Below, piece by piece: positions 1-12,089 of a stretch of DNA of 64,000 nucleotides (position 1 is the stretch's first letter; every line of letters starts with the position of its first letter). The notes below the pieces were generated by a model. It did no database searches. It had not been told where the DNA came from and saw only the letters and a program-made list of their open reading frames with translations. Source of the DNA: Limnanthes douglasii subsp. nivea (taxonomy: Eukaryota > Streptophyta > Magnoliopsida > Brassicales > Limnanthaceae); assembly GCA_036936605.1 (NCBI GenBank), contig JAUPFV010000002.1, positions 321,114,893-321,178,892 of the forward strand, written 5' to 3'. Both the position numbers and the translations under genes were made by a program.

Positions 1-449
1 TCTATTTTCCAATAGTTTGAGAACATAAAAAGTAATCAGATTGTTAGTTACCACATGAGAAAGTATAATCTACTATATTTACGACCACGGTTTTATGTGA
101 AACAACATCATAAGCCGTTAGGGATTATAATTGAAATTATTAATGTCGTCCTAACTCAATTGTATTTCTATATGTATTATATATATAGGGTATAATTCCC
201 TTATCCAACCTAGTGATTCAAGTTAACGTTTGACATTTGTATCATAAGAAAAATCTGAATCTTGTCGACGACTTCCATTACATGGAGGGTACAATATATT
301 TAATTTGTGCATTTAAAGCTTCCACTGAAGATGAACAAACACAATCATATCTTTTATCTCTAAAAATACATATGAATAGATTTTCGAATGAAGAATTTCT
401 AAAAACGTAATCACTGTAGTTATACCGTCTTTCATGAACTCATCCATAT

Positions 450-687
450 TGTTGGGAATATGGGGGTCTGGTCCGCATATTCAGCCTCCGTATATAAGTA
501 AGAAGACAACCGATCTCAACACTAGTATGATATTGTCCGCTTTGGCACCCGAAGGCCCTCACGGTTTTGCATTTGGTCCACTACCAAAAGGCCTCATACT
601 AGTTGAGGTATGTTCCTACTTATATACCATTGATCCTTCCCATGTTTAACCGATGTGGGATGTGGGACTTTGGTCGCCACCCTAACA
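450..687 (-). repeat. TRIM 3' LTR (left on plus strand)
   Basis: 238-bp terminal repeat of the TRIM. It contains the sequence CAAAGCGGACAATATCATAC on the minus strand, a motif I recall as common in short plant LTR elements. Confidence 0.92.
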
Positions 688-984
688 AATCCTCCTCTCG
701 AACAAAGTACCACCTTAGCCTCCTCTCAATTGACTTTCATCCGCCCACTCTAATCAGGTTGGAGACTACCTGACCATAGAGGCACTACGGATGTTACTGC
801 TCACCTCCTCTTAGACCACACTGTCTTGTTCCTTAGCGCCACTCTAATCAAGCCACACTGCTTGATGAGCCACGGGCACTCCGAACTAGGATCTCTAGAG
901 CAGATCACCTTGAGCATGGCGTCTAACTTAGTCATGTTCGATCTCTGAGAATTTCACCACCATCGCATTCTGTCTGGGCCTGAC

Positions 985-996
985 GCTCTGATACCA
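985..996 (-). other. TRIM primer-binding site (initiator Met tRNA)
   Basis: The minus strand reads TGGTATCAGAGC, the standard plant initiator-Met tRNA primer site. It lies two bases inside the right LTR and fixes the orientation of the element. Confidence 0.92.
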
Positions 997-998
997 CG

Positions 999-1236
999 TG
1001 TTGGGAATATGCGGCTCCGGTCCGCATATTCCGCCTCTGTATATAAGTAAGAACAGAACCGATCTCAACACTAGTATGATATTGTCCGCTTTGGCGCCCG
1101 AAGCCCCTCACGGCTTTGCATTTGGACCACTACCAAAAGGCCTCATACTAGTTGAGGTATGTTCCTACTTATATACCATTGATCCTTCCCATGTTTAACC
1201 GATGTGGGATGTGGGACTTTGGTCGCCACCCTAACA
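999..1236 (-). repeat. TRIM 5' LTR (right on plus strand)
   Basis: The second 238-bp terminal repeat, identical in length to the left one and followed by the TSD copy CATAT. Confidence 0.92.
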
Positions 1237-1681
1237 CATATACATAAAAAAAATAGATGTTCAGTAGGAGACTAAGCATATTCTTCAAACTTATTAACAA
1301 ATTTATCTTGTATAACTTTAGAAACTTTCTTAAGAAATTATTTGAAGTTAAGAATTGGGTAATAAAGACAATACGAATGACATACATCGAGAAAGCTAGG
1401 CTGAATAGATGTGATAATACCTATAAAACGATTGAAAAATGAAAACTAAGTTTATATCTAAAAAGTGTGGCTTTAGAAATATCAAAACTCATAGCCAATT
1501 ACTTGAATATTTTGAATCAGTAGCTGAAAAGTAATTGGAAACAACGATATAAATTAAATAAAAAACATAAACGAGTATCAACATTTATGGATTGATTATA
1601 TCCAAATGTAAATAAAGTTATTTTTATCATTTACACAACAATTACCATAACTATTTGTTTTATCAATCCGACTATCATTAC

Positions 1682-1921
1682 TGTTATGGTGGCGACCAAA
1701 GTGTGTCACATCCCACATCGGTTAAACATGGGAAAGATCAGTGGTATATAAGTAAGAACATACCTCAACAAGTATGAGGCCTTTTGGTAGTGGACCAAAT
1801 GCAAAACCGTGAGGTCCTTCGGGTGCCAAAGCGGACAATATCATACTAGTGTTGAGATCGGTTGTGTTCTTACTTATATACGGAGGTGGAATATGCGGAC
1901 CGGACCCCCATAATCCCAACA
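1682..1921 (+). mobile_element. Solo LTR of the same TRIM family
   Basis: A single 240-bp LTR in the opposite orientation to the TRIM LTRs at 450 and 999, starting TGTTATGG and ending CCCAACA. It is flanked by an exact 5-bp TSD, ATTAC, at 1677-1681 and 1922-1926. The intact TSD indicates a full insertion followed by unequal recombination between its LTRs, rather than a broken fragment. Confidence 0.92.
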
Positions 1922-3110
1922 ATTACTGAAACTAAACATTTTATTCCATTTCGAGGAGAACCATGTGAAAATCCAAACACACACACATCATGGATTGGAT
2001 GACATATTTAAATTTGATGGAGTATCGAACATAAAATCAAACAACTATTTCGTATATTATCTCTTCGTATATTATGTCAAAAGATTTACATGAATGTTTT
2101 CCATCAATAGCTAGATTATAAAAATACATCCTCAATTATGTCTAATACAAAAATTACTCACTTTATAGGGTATGATAAATATTCTATAAGTTGTTATGAA
2201 GTTGTCTTTCCTATCAACTACCGATTTGGATGCAAATTAAACTTTTTATAACGGTTTAATACCTAACTACTGATTTATAGTACATGAAGCTATCAAAGGT
2301 TTGATAAAAAATAAGATACTTGAAGATTCCTATAAACTTATTGAAATCATGTCAAACAACAATTACTCATTAGTTGCATAACCAAATAACATTTTTCAGA
2401 ATGATTTTTTAAAACACCAAAACAAAAAGACGAAAAAACGTTAGGAAGATGCACTAGATAAATTCATAGAGAATACTGAAAGGTGGCTTGAGAAATCTAA
2501 GATTTAGGTAAATAATTTTCAATATTTTACTCAAATTCATAGTACATTAATCTTATATCTTGAATTCCAAGTTGACTAGAGCAATAATATGTTGTTGCCT
2601 AGATCTCATGAAAATTATTTTAATAAATTTAAGCAACTTTAGCGACTAGGGGATCATATTACTTGTAAAAGTGTTATCGAGTCTCAAGTGATAAAAAGGT
2701 GGAGGATAATATTGAAGATGAAAAAAATATAACATAATACCTAAATCTAACGAAGATGTTAAATATCATGATTTTGACACACATAATAACTATTTTTTAA
2801 ATCATTTTTCTCTTCAACCATTTACTTGAAAACATATTCAACCATGACAATGTCGAACACATGAGAAATAGGTTGTTCCAGATTTGTAATGATATACATG
2901 GAAGCATGAATGCATTACTATATTTAAAGACAATTATCAACTGTTTTGACAGTGTGACTATAAGTTAAGAGATGATTGGAAGACAATCCAATAATCACTT
3001 AAAAAAAGAATTGATAAATAATATTCGCCCTAGCAATACTATTTACAACTAGGAGCATTATTCATAACGATTAATTTGTCACATCGATATTGTTCAGTGT
3101 CGCGACGATC

Positions 3111-4259
3111 ACATATAAAATTATCTTTTTTGTTACTTATTTGTTTGTAATTTTTTATTTAACTTTATTTAGTATTGTTTGGTCATTTTATGTTATAAAC
3201 ACTCTTACATAATGTTGGCATACAGTGTTTTGATTATTATCTAATATTATTCTTTTGAATTTTTAAGTATTTTTAAAAAATATTATAGATAATGTTTGGT
3301 TTTAAGTATGGGGGTAAGAGAATTTTTGTTTAAGAAATATTATAACAATTTTATGATCACAAAATAATATAAAATTATACATTATAGAATCTTAAAATCT
3401 AATATAGATCCGGTGAATTGTTATTTAGCTGGAAAACTAATAATTACATTTTAGATTTGTATTTGATTGTTTGGAAATCATATATTTTTTATTGATTATA
3501 ATTTTAAAAAAATAAATATGATTAGAGCATTAACAATGGAAGCCTTAAATCATACGTTAAATACTAATAAATCTACTCCAATGAATAGGTCAAGATGGAA
3601 GTTAGTTGACGTGAAAGTAATTTTTTCTAACTCACATGTTAAATTCCCATAGCGAGTAAGCATATAATTTTTTTGTATTCTAGTGGTTGTTTTTCCTTCT
3701 TTTCCTGCATCATTTTCTCTATTTGTTACTTTATTTACTAATTAATATGTTTTAACATATATCATTAGAGTGGAATTAGATTAGTTAGCTAAAATATAGG
3801 TAAACCTTATTTATTTTCTTACATTTCACTAATTAACGTTTAATTTTAACAGCTACGAGTGTACATGCTCTTATATTGTGAATATAATTTACATCATAAT
3901 TAATATCTTGAAATAATAGATTTTTCTTAGATAGTAGTTGTCAAATAATAAAAATAAACATTGATTGTTTTCATAATGCTTTATTGAGTAACGAGGCCTC
4001 GTGTCTAATCAACATAGATATTTGTGTGAAAATATAATAAACCCATACGTATTTAGTTTTGTAGCTTATATAATTTCAGTTATTAAATATTTATGGCTAT
4101 TTTAACACCTAATGCTCTTAACTTACTTGAATGGAAGACATTGATGTGGCTCTCGAGTCATTGAATATCACACGGATATATAACAATGATTGGGGAAAAT
4201 TAAGATCACTTTGTTTATTAAAAAACAAAAGTATTCAAATAAAATAATCTCATGTTTGT
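3111..4259. other. AT-rich intergenic DNA, no gene seen
   Basis: Only short chance frames (for example 61 codons at 3467-3652) without recognisable motifs. The last part, from about 4200, begins to match 47660 onward, which is the start of a duplicated block. Confidence 0.5.
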
Positions 4260-4329
4260 TTATATAATTAAAATATTTCATTTGGACTTTACCAAAAATT
4301 CATAGGTGTGAATTAGGTCTCACTTGCTG

Positions 4330-4556
4330 GTGTGATATTTTCCACTTTGGATCAAGGAATCCTGACGACTTTGCTTTTGGTTGTACTCTAAAAATGTCTC
4401 GTACTAGTTGAGATATTTAATTCACTTATATATTGTATATTATTTTCAATCTAAGAGATGTGGGACAGCTGATCAAGTGAAGGGTCGAGTATATTTTTTA
4501 AAACTTTCATTAAACTTGTTAAACACATCGCTTAGGACTCTGTTGTGATACCATAA
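4330..4556 (-). mobile_element. Decayed TRIM-like LTR with degenerate primer site
   Basis: Bases 4365-4455 resemble the middle of the TRIM LTR at 450: a GACTTTGCTTTTGG core, the shared ACTAGTTGAG string, a TATATATTG stretch and GATGTGGGAC. At 4536-4552 the minus strand has TGGTATCACAACAGAG, a primer site with an apparent 4-base insertion. A second copy of the LTR part lies at 47765-47925. It probably represents a distant member of the TRIM family. Confidence 0.45.
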
Positions 4557-6040
4557 CAGAAAAGTGATAATAATTGATTTGTTTATTCCTATAAGAGTAC
4601 TACTAACATATATACACGGATTATAGCAAGAGCTAATTGTGATTATAATCAATACATCCAATCCTAGTTATGACTATAATCAACATAGTCAATGATAATT
4701 ATGACTATAAATAGTAGAGTCAATTTTTATTACATTCATGCCTAAATTAGTGAAACCATTCAGCTATATTTATTCTTGGATTACATTGCAATAAAATTGC
4801 TGAAGAATTAGCTACTATTCTCATATACGTTGATAATGTACGATTGAGTGGCAATGACTTACATGAAATAAAATTGCTAAATGATTACCTACAACAACAT
4901 TTTCACATTAAAGATCTCGGCGAGTTAAAATATTTTATAGGTATTGATTTTTCTCGATCTAAGAGATAAATATTTATCTCTCAAAGATAATATGCATTAG
5001 ATATTTTACAAGATACATGATTTTCAGGAGTAAACTCGACCAGATCCTAATAGAGCATAATTTGAAATTAATTGATAAAGACGGTAAACTACTTCATGAC
5101 TCGACTAGATATCAAAGAATGGTAGGCAAGGTAAATATATTTGACAATAACCATGACTGATATTATTTTACTTAGTGTGTACATTAAGCCAATTTATGGG
5201 AGTACCTAGGAAGTCACGCTGGGAAGTAGTGTTAAGAGTCCTCTGTTACATCAAGAAATTACATGGTCGAGATTTTTTTTTATCGAAAAATGACCTGACA
5301 CTTAGTAACTTTTTTATCTAGATTGGGGTGCATGTCGTATGTCAAGATGGTATGTTTCTGGTTACTGTGTTTTTCTTGGCTCATCACTCATATCATGGAA
5401 ATCAAAGAAACAGACTAATATTTCACGACCATTTGTGGAATCAGATGATAGAGCAATGTAAAATACATGGTTGGAATTAACCTAGTAGAGATATATGTAA
5501 AGATTTGAAGGCCGACTTGGATAAACCGTTATCATTGTTTTGTGATAATTAATCAAGCAACTTTACATATTGCGTCTAATCCTGTTTTTCATGAGCGTAC
5601 TAAGTATTAGGGATTGATTGTCATATAATTCGAGAAAAACTTCAAGCTGAAATAATTCATCCATACTATATTTTAATACAAAGATGTAATTGGAAGATAT
5701 ATTTTTACTAAAGCACTCAAGAAAGATGAATTTAATTTTTTATGTAGCAAGTTGAGACTCTTTGATTTACACTCTCCAACTTGAGGAGGATTGCTAAAGT
5801 ATCTTTGTATTTATTGTACAGTAACCATAGAATAAAAGTAGATGAATGGTTGCACTAATTTAGGTATGAATTTAATGAGAATGACTCTACTAATGATAGT
5901 CATAATTAGCAATGACTATGTTAATTTTATTAATAACTAAGATTGATTGTATTGATTATATTCATAATTAGCTTTAGCTATAATCTGTGTATACGTATGA
6001 GGAGTATTTTTATTGAAATAAACACATCACTTTTTATCAT
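4557..6040. repeat. Inverted repeat (about 240-bp arms) around a copia relic
   Basis: The left arm (about 4557-4800) and right arm (about 5800-6040) are reverse complements of each other with scattered differences. Both contain the ACACGGATTATAGC / TATAATCTGTGTATAC pair and an alternating stretch of ACTATAATCAAC-like units. The roughly 1-kb loop is a copia RT/RNase H relic. At 47925-48130 the duplicated block keeps the left arm but lacks the right one. Direct LTRs would be expected around copia pol, so the inverted arrangement implies a rearrangement or a foldback structure. Confidence 0.65.
4800..5790 (+). pseudogene. Decayed Ty1/copia pol (reverse transcriptase to RNase H)
   Basis: Translation in shifting frames shows the RT active-site region as YVDN (YVDD in intact elements) near 4830. 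A KDLGELKYF block follows near 4910. RNase H motifs with SWKSKKQT appear near 5395, and an [13 protein letters not shown] block near 5580. A purine-rich tract, TTGAGGAGGAT, ends it at about 5796 and could have been the PPT. Stops and frameshifts are frequent and there is no gag or integrase. It is a relic. Its sister copy is at 48150-49095. Confidence 0.75.
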
Positions 6041-6599
6041 TTTTTACAGACTTCTTTAAAATATCCATCAAAGAACTTGTGATGGGAGGATTTCATTAGA
6101 TTACATTAATATTCTTAAATTTAAAAGTTGTGGTCTTACTATATTCATTTTTTGTAAGTTTAGAAGTTATCGTCTTATTATATTGATTTTTTGTGATAGT
6201 TTAATTAACTGTTGTTGGAGACTCGAAAAATCATAATTATGAAGTATCTTTATTAATGTATATTTATCATTGATTTTTATATTTTTATATTAATTTATTA
6301 ATTCTCATAAATGAATAAATACTCTAACAAGTCGTTATTTTTAATTTTATAAGTTATTTGATGGTTAATTAGAAGAAATTGACCAGAAAAACTAAAAACG
6401 AGTCTAAATAAAAAAAAAATGTTCAATAAAAAGATAAATGAATAAGACTTATTAAATAAATATCTACGTGGTCCTTATTATAACATGGATATGTACTATA
6501 TGTATTATTTCTTAATACCAATCAATTTATCTATAGATAATGGGTAAAGTACAAAAACAAAAATGATGGGGGTTTTTTCTTTCACAAAAACGTAATTGT

Positions 6600-7090
6600 T
6601 CATCAATTTAGTTTCGGCTTATTGAGATTGATCAATCAATAGAAAAAATAAAGAGTATTAAGTTTTTAAGGAGACAACAAATACTTATAACATAAAATTA
6701 TCATAAAAATTACTCAAAACTAAACGAGAGTTTAGGACAAAAATAAAATACAACATTTTGGAAATTAAAAAAAATTGAGTAATACGAAGTCGAGTTTAAA
6801 CTTTATTTTTAGCAGCACTAACATATTTGGCTGCAATAATATGAGTATTCATATCAGTTATTTGGACTTTAGTACCATCAACATCGTCAGTTTTAGCACC
6901 AACAGCTTGAACATTACTAGTCCAACCATCATCTTTATGGATACAATTTCCATCATAATATTTGGGAAACACAACTTCTCTCATGTCATTCATTTCTTTG
7001 TTTTCAATTTATTCAAGGAGGTCGCAATATCTGCACCATCCTTATTAAAAATCAATAAAGGTAGAGAGTTAAAAATATTATTTAGCCTAA
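6600..7090. repeat. Family W repeat, copy 1
   Basis: Homologous to 46770-47160 (diverged) and 49100-49400 (close), all in the same orientation. Shared landmarks include AGTCGAGTTTAAACTTTATT and AATATCTGCACCATCCTTAT. A 65-codon minus frame at 6796-6993 is partly kept between copies, but I recognise no domain in it. It could be a remnant of a transposon gene. Confidence 0.65.
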
Positions 7091-8400
7091 AATCTCAAAT
7101 TTAAGTTATTTCCATGGGCAAAAGGTGGGTTAGAAGCTTGATTTGGTCGGCTAAAATAGCAAAGTGAGTTACCATCTCATGAAGATATTTTAGTGATAGT
7201 TTTGAACTAAGATAGACCCATGTTGGGTAGGTCACCATTTGAATCCACATTAAAAAATCCTTAATATTTGTATTTATAAAAGAAAGTACTTGTGCAATCA
7301 TTTTGGCAGCCTTTGAAGGCTTATCACCAACTATGAATATGAGTTTGGGAAGCCATTGAGAAGTTGACACAATATTCGATTGTGAGAACCACATCCTTCT
7401 CTATATTAACCTATTGGTGAACCGCATTGACAACTAAAGTAGTTAACGAGTATGTAGGTTCACCCACTATAATATCGGCTCCTTTAAAAACTACAACTCT
7501 TATTTTCTTACCGACAGATAAATAAATCTTTGTTAGATAAAGAACTTACATCCTTCGAAATATTTTTTTCTTTATTTTGTCAAAGTTGAAATGAAATTAC
7601 TCACCACAATGTTTTTTGTGGCCATCTTAGAATAAACAATTTTCTTATATCTCATAGCTTTAAATTAGGTTTAGGCATAAACTATAGCTAGCCTTATATA
7701 CATTTCTCTTCAAAACCAAGGACTCATTTTGGCGTAGATCCATTACAAATAAAAGCTAATTTAGATAGAACAAGAGAAATGATGTTCATGGTAAGTAGGT
7801 ATGGCCCAAACATATTGATAAAATTGCATACTTTGAAGGAGCATGTAAAAGAAGAGAAATGGCAGGAGATGTTAATCATGAGTATATCATCTTACTCATC
7901 TTTCACCTCTTCCTTGATAATATTAAAACAACTTACGCATTTATTATCTAAGAAAAAAAACACTCGCAACTATTTCATTGCAAACGTTATAAGCCTTGGT
8001 TGCGGCCTTTGTAAAATTTTAATGAACATAAGATATTTTCAATCTTGGAAAATAACTTTTATCAACTTTTTGTTCTTGAAGTTTTTTCTTCTTAACCTTC
8101 TTCCTCGAAGTATTTCTTCTCCAAATCCTTCTTCATCGGAGAACGTTTTTAGAGAGTACCTCTCTTAAAGAAAGATCAAATAAAGAAATCGTCTTGAACA
8201 AAAATAATCAACTATAACAACTACAGATAAATTCCTCGGGCATAATAATAGAGGAGTAGGAATGAGAAAACTTGGAAACCTCATTCATCATTTGAGTAAA
8301 CTGCGTTGTAAGCGTTATCTTTCATTTTTCCATCAAAATAAATCTTAATAGTGGCAGCTAAGAACGATAAAATAAAACATAAATAATCAGACACATGAAA
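7091..8400. other. No recognisable gene; lysine/arginine-rich frames only
   Basis: A 97-codon minus frame (7101-7394) adjoins family W and may belong to it. A 129-codon plus frame (7779-8168) has biased, low-complexity content. Its complement encodes an acidic-then-basic stretch (SDEEGFGEE followed by many R and K). Neither has a motif I can name, and the base composition gives no coding signal. Confidence 0.4.
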
Positions 8401-10740
8401 GATAAGTGACTCTAAGAATTTAATAAAGACACTAAAAAGTTTTTTTTAATCAACTTGTACTTTAACACGTTTGGTGGACTTATTTTAGGAACCGTATACT
8501 CAGATTATATTCAAAACTCATAAATAAACCTAATAATCAAATCAAATCAAATCTTAAAAAAAAGAAATGCAAACTCATAAAAACCTAAATTTTTTCAATT
8601 ATAATACTAGAATTACCTTTTGGTGGACAAACTCAGTACTCAAATTACTTTTATGTGAAATTATGTATTCGAGAATGTTTGTGAGATTAAGGTAGGTAAT
8701 GTCTCTTTTGTTGGTTGTGAAAGATTTCGGTTGAGTGTTTTGGTGGGTATAATGTGGTCTTAAGGTGGAGTGGTTTTTTTGTAAATGCCAGATTTTATGG
8801 TTATGACATTTGGGGTTTCAGGTGTATTAAATAATTTTGTTGGATAATCTTTAGAGATTTATGTTCATTTGATGGATTAATATTTGCGACATATAATTGG
8901 TAGTAAATTAGTAACTATTTACTTTCGATTAACTAAAATAACAATAATAAAATCTAATCCAACTCCTACTTAGTTGTTATCACGTGGTACTTTCTTTTGC
9001 AACTAAGTGTTATATAATTTCTATTACGTGGTGTAATAAAAAAAAATTATAACTAAATGTTATATCGTTACACCTTTATGGTAATTTGCAACCCATATTT
9101 GATGTAATGGATTAAAAAAATTGTCATGTCTTAAATTAGTTATAAATTGGTCGCTAATGGAAACCAACTTTCCACCAAAGTTACGCGTTGGTTGTAAAAC
9201 TATATTTCTCCAATAGTTTGAGATCATGGAAAGCAATCATATTGTAATTTACCACACGAGAAAGTATAATCTATCAAATTTGCTACCATGGTTTGATGTG
9301 AAAAAAACTTCATAAACCATTAGGGATTATAATTGAAAATACTAATGTCATCCTATATCGATTGTATCGCTATCTATTTTATATTTATTCAGGCATAACC
9401 ATCTAGTCCAATTTAGTGATTCAACCAAACATTTAAACATTTGTATTATAAGCAAAATATGAATCTTGTCAACGACTTCCATTACATGGAGGATACAAAT
9501 ATTTTTAATTTGTGCAATTAAAGCTTCTACAAGAATATAGACAAACATAATGCTATCTTTTATCTATAAAACATATACAATCCAAACACGCACATCATGA
9601 ATTTTTTTTTAATTTTATGCCATGTTCAAATTTGATGGAGTATCGAAAATACAATCAAACTACTATTTTTTTATATTATCTCTTCGGGATCAATCTAAAT
9701 ATTTGTTGATTTCACTACAACCTATAGTAATTAACATCTGCGATGAATTAGTCTAATTTTTTACATGAATTTTTTTCCATCAATAGCTATATTAGAAAGA
9801 TACATCCTCAATTATCTTTCTTACACCAATGAATCACATTATGGAATATGGTATAGATTCAATTAGTTGTTATGAAGTTGTCTTTCTTATGAACTACAAA
9901 TTTGGATGCAAATTAAACTCTTAATAATACTTAAATCTCTAACTACCAGTTTATAGTACATGAAGCTTTTAGAGGTTTGATAAACAATGAGATATCTGAA
10001 AATGCATAAAACTTATTGAAGTCATGTTAAACAAAAATTACTCTTTAGTTAAAACCCAAAATAAAAAAATTCAAAATGAATTTTTAAGACACAAAAACAA
10101 ATTGGGGAATTAAAGTTGGAAAAATGCACTGGATAAATTCATTGAGATTACTAAATGTTGGCTTAAGAAATCCAAAATTTATGCAATGAAGTTTTGGTAT
10201 GTTACTCAAATTCATAGTACATTAATCCAATATCTAGAAGTTCAAGTTGACTAGAGCTATAGTATGTTATTGTCGTGATCTCATGAATTTAAACAACTTT
10301 AGTGACAATTGTAATCATATCACTTTTACAAGTGTTATCGTAGTACTGAAATCTCAAGTAATAAGTAGGTTGAGGATAATAGTGAAACATGAAGAAAATA
10401 TTAATATCATAATTTTAGCACACATAAGAACTGATTTTGAAATTACTTTTCTGTTGGGCCATTCACTTATTAACACGTTTTTTTGATAAAAATATATTCA
10501 ACAAATACATTAGCGAACACACGTGAAATCGATTGTTCTCAATTTGTTATTATTTTCACGAAAACACGAATACATGAACATGAGTGTTTTTAAACACAAT
10601 AATCAATTATTTAAACAAGATAGTTAAACATCGTATAACGTGTAACTTTTAATTAAGGGATGATTGTCGATAAATAATATTCATCGTTCATAATTGAGAA
10701 AACAAATAATATGTCACACCAATACTTTGATGAAAATTAA
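8401..10740. repeat. Family X repeat, copy 2 (longest copy)
   Basis: Bases 8401-8680 match 62950-63220, 8600-9200 match 12090-12477 plus 16629-16880, and 9201-10740 match 1-3110. A gag-like trace near 9960-10080 parallels that at 2280 in copy 1. No frame is open over a useful length. I infer an old transposon, possibly a gypsy element, but this is not proven. Confidence 0.6.
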
Positions 10741-11690
10741 AAATATAAATATCATGTAATGAACATTACTTTTCCTTAAAAATATTTACCACCATATAAG
10801 TTCGGCAATCATCACAAACCAAAGATGCAAATTTTGGATGATTAAAAAAAATCAGATATGTTCCCATGAAATATTCATCCCTCACCTGAAGGTGGCTAGT
10901 TCAAGAATTTTCAAAACAAGTCAAAGAAAAGAAACATATTAACACTTTCAACGTCTAAAGTTCCATAAATGAAATAAATTTGTAGAGTTTTCGCTTCATT
11001 ATTCACCAAGTTCTTGGGGATCTACTGGAGGTCTTTAGAAGAAGTTCGGCCCAAAAACATTCGTAACTACTTGAAGCTTTCGAAACAATATAAACATTTT
11101 GGATCATGTGTAGTACTTACTTTATCCTTCATCAAAGACTAAGAAGATACTCAACTAAAGCCAATAAATAATCGAAGCATTTCGAATCTAGTAGTAAAAA
11201 AAATAAGGGAGTAAATAGTGAATATGTAAGACCCTAAAAACATACATAATGTTAGTTTTAATCTTTGCTTTCATGAAAATAATAGTTTTAATCCTCAAGG
11301 GAGGTTTTTTCATGCGAAAGTTTTTAATGAATCATGAACACTTTAGTACTAACCAAATTAGAGACATCTATGGTAATAGTAACAGTTTTCTTAAGGTAAA
11401 TTAGAATAAATAGGCCTTAAGACTCTTAATATTCTAACCGGAATGGTTGTAATATTCTAACCGAAATGGTTGGCATGAACGTTTCAATATGAAAAAATAT
11501 ATAAGATATAATAGCTTTGGATGTGAAGATAAATCTTTTCCAAATAGCAAGTCCAAACGTATAATCTTCGACCTTCCTTGATACTCGCGCAAAGATTAAC
11601 AAGGCTACTGATAAGGCTATAAATAGTATGATCCGTCAACATTCGTTCATTATTCATTTCAGTACTAAAAAGTCCATAAGATTTTTTTAT
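10741..11690. repeat. Family Y repeat, copy 1
   Basis: Homologous in the same orientation to 55081-55915 and 57630-58470. Shared blocks include ATTACTTTTCCTTA, TATTTACCA and TTTAGAAGAAG(T/C)TCG, and all copies end near TCAGTACTAAAAA. This copy is clearly the most diverged. It carries no coding frame that I recognise. Confidence 0.65.
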
Positions 11691-12089
11691 GTTGTAAAAA
11701 AACATTAAATATATAAAAAATAAAGTTACAAGATAGTAGAGCAAATCGTAAAGCATCTAAATACAATCGAAATACATTCAGACATTTAAATATAACAGGA
11801 AACACACATCGGATCAATCTAAATCGAACTATGAAAAGAAGATCCAACGCCATATCTAAATATATCGTGAGATTGAAGTATTACCCGTAACTCACAACTT
11901 AATAATACACAAAGACTTCATCGATATAGAAAACATAGACAAAAAAGGAGTGCAAATCTAGCAGAATAGTAGATAACTACAAAAAGAGCTCGAGAAAACA
12001 ACTACAAAAACACAGTAGATTCCACTTCTGCATAATGGATTCACGGTAAACCGAATCGACTGTAAAGCACAAAATAAACACAAACTCAT
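11691..12089. other. Intergenic DNA, nothing recognised
   Basis: About 400 bases between family Y and family X sequence. There are short minus-strand frames only, with no motif. Confidence 0.4.

Larger units (their letters stand above)
450..1236 (-). mobile_element. TRIM (terminal-repeat retrotransposon in miniature), complete
   Basis: Two 238-bp direct repeats (450-687 and 999-1236), each starting TGTTGGG and ending CCTAACA, flank a 311-bp internal region without a coding frame. The minus strand has a Met-tRNA primer site (985-996) two bases from the right LTR and a purine-rich tract beside the left LTR (688-700), so the element reads on the minus strand. The 5-bp TSD CATAT is exact at 445-449 and 1237-1241. 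I count roughly 11 differences between the LTRs by eye, so the insertion is not the youngest here. With no gag or pol it must have moved using proteins of an autonomous element. Confidence 0.93.
1..3110. repeat. Family X repeat, copy 1 (interrupted)
   Basis: This stretch is a diverged direct repeat of 9201-10740, and its beginning also matches 16881-17036. The first 350 bases run parallel to 9210-9560. The match resumes near 1965, at the segment containing CACACACATCATGGATTGG, and runs to about 3110. The TRIM and the solo LTR lie inside it, in about 1.6 kb that copy 2 lacks. Around 2280-2400 one frame carries a faint gag-like stretch (SYKLIEIMSNNNYS) resembling Athila-type gypsy gag, so family X may be a decayed gypsy element. 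That identity is weak, and there is no intact gene. Confidence 0.6.

Noticed and set aside
434..649. Similar 66-71-codon frames in three places (434-649, 998-1198, 1722-1922) that looked like a conserved small protein
   Set aside because: They are the same TRIM LTR read in one frame. Conservation is explained by the repeat, and the frames cross the LTR edge.
450..1236. Possibility that the TRIM is a Cassandra element carrying a 5S rRNA segment
   Set aside because: I see none of the 5S rRNA internal promoter strings in the LTR, so only a generic TRIM call is made.
7779..8168. 129-codon plus-strand frame as a host gene
   Set aside because: Low-complexity composition, no recognisable motif, no promoter or conservation evidence visible.
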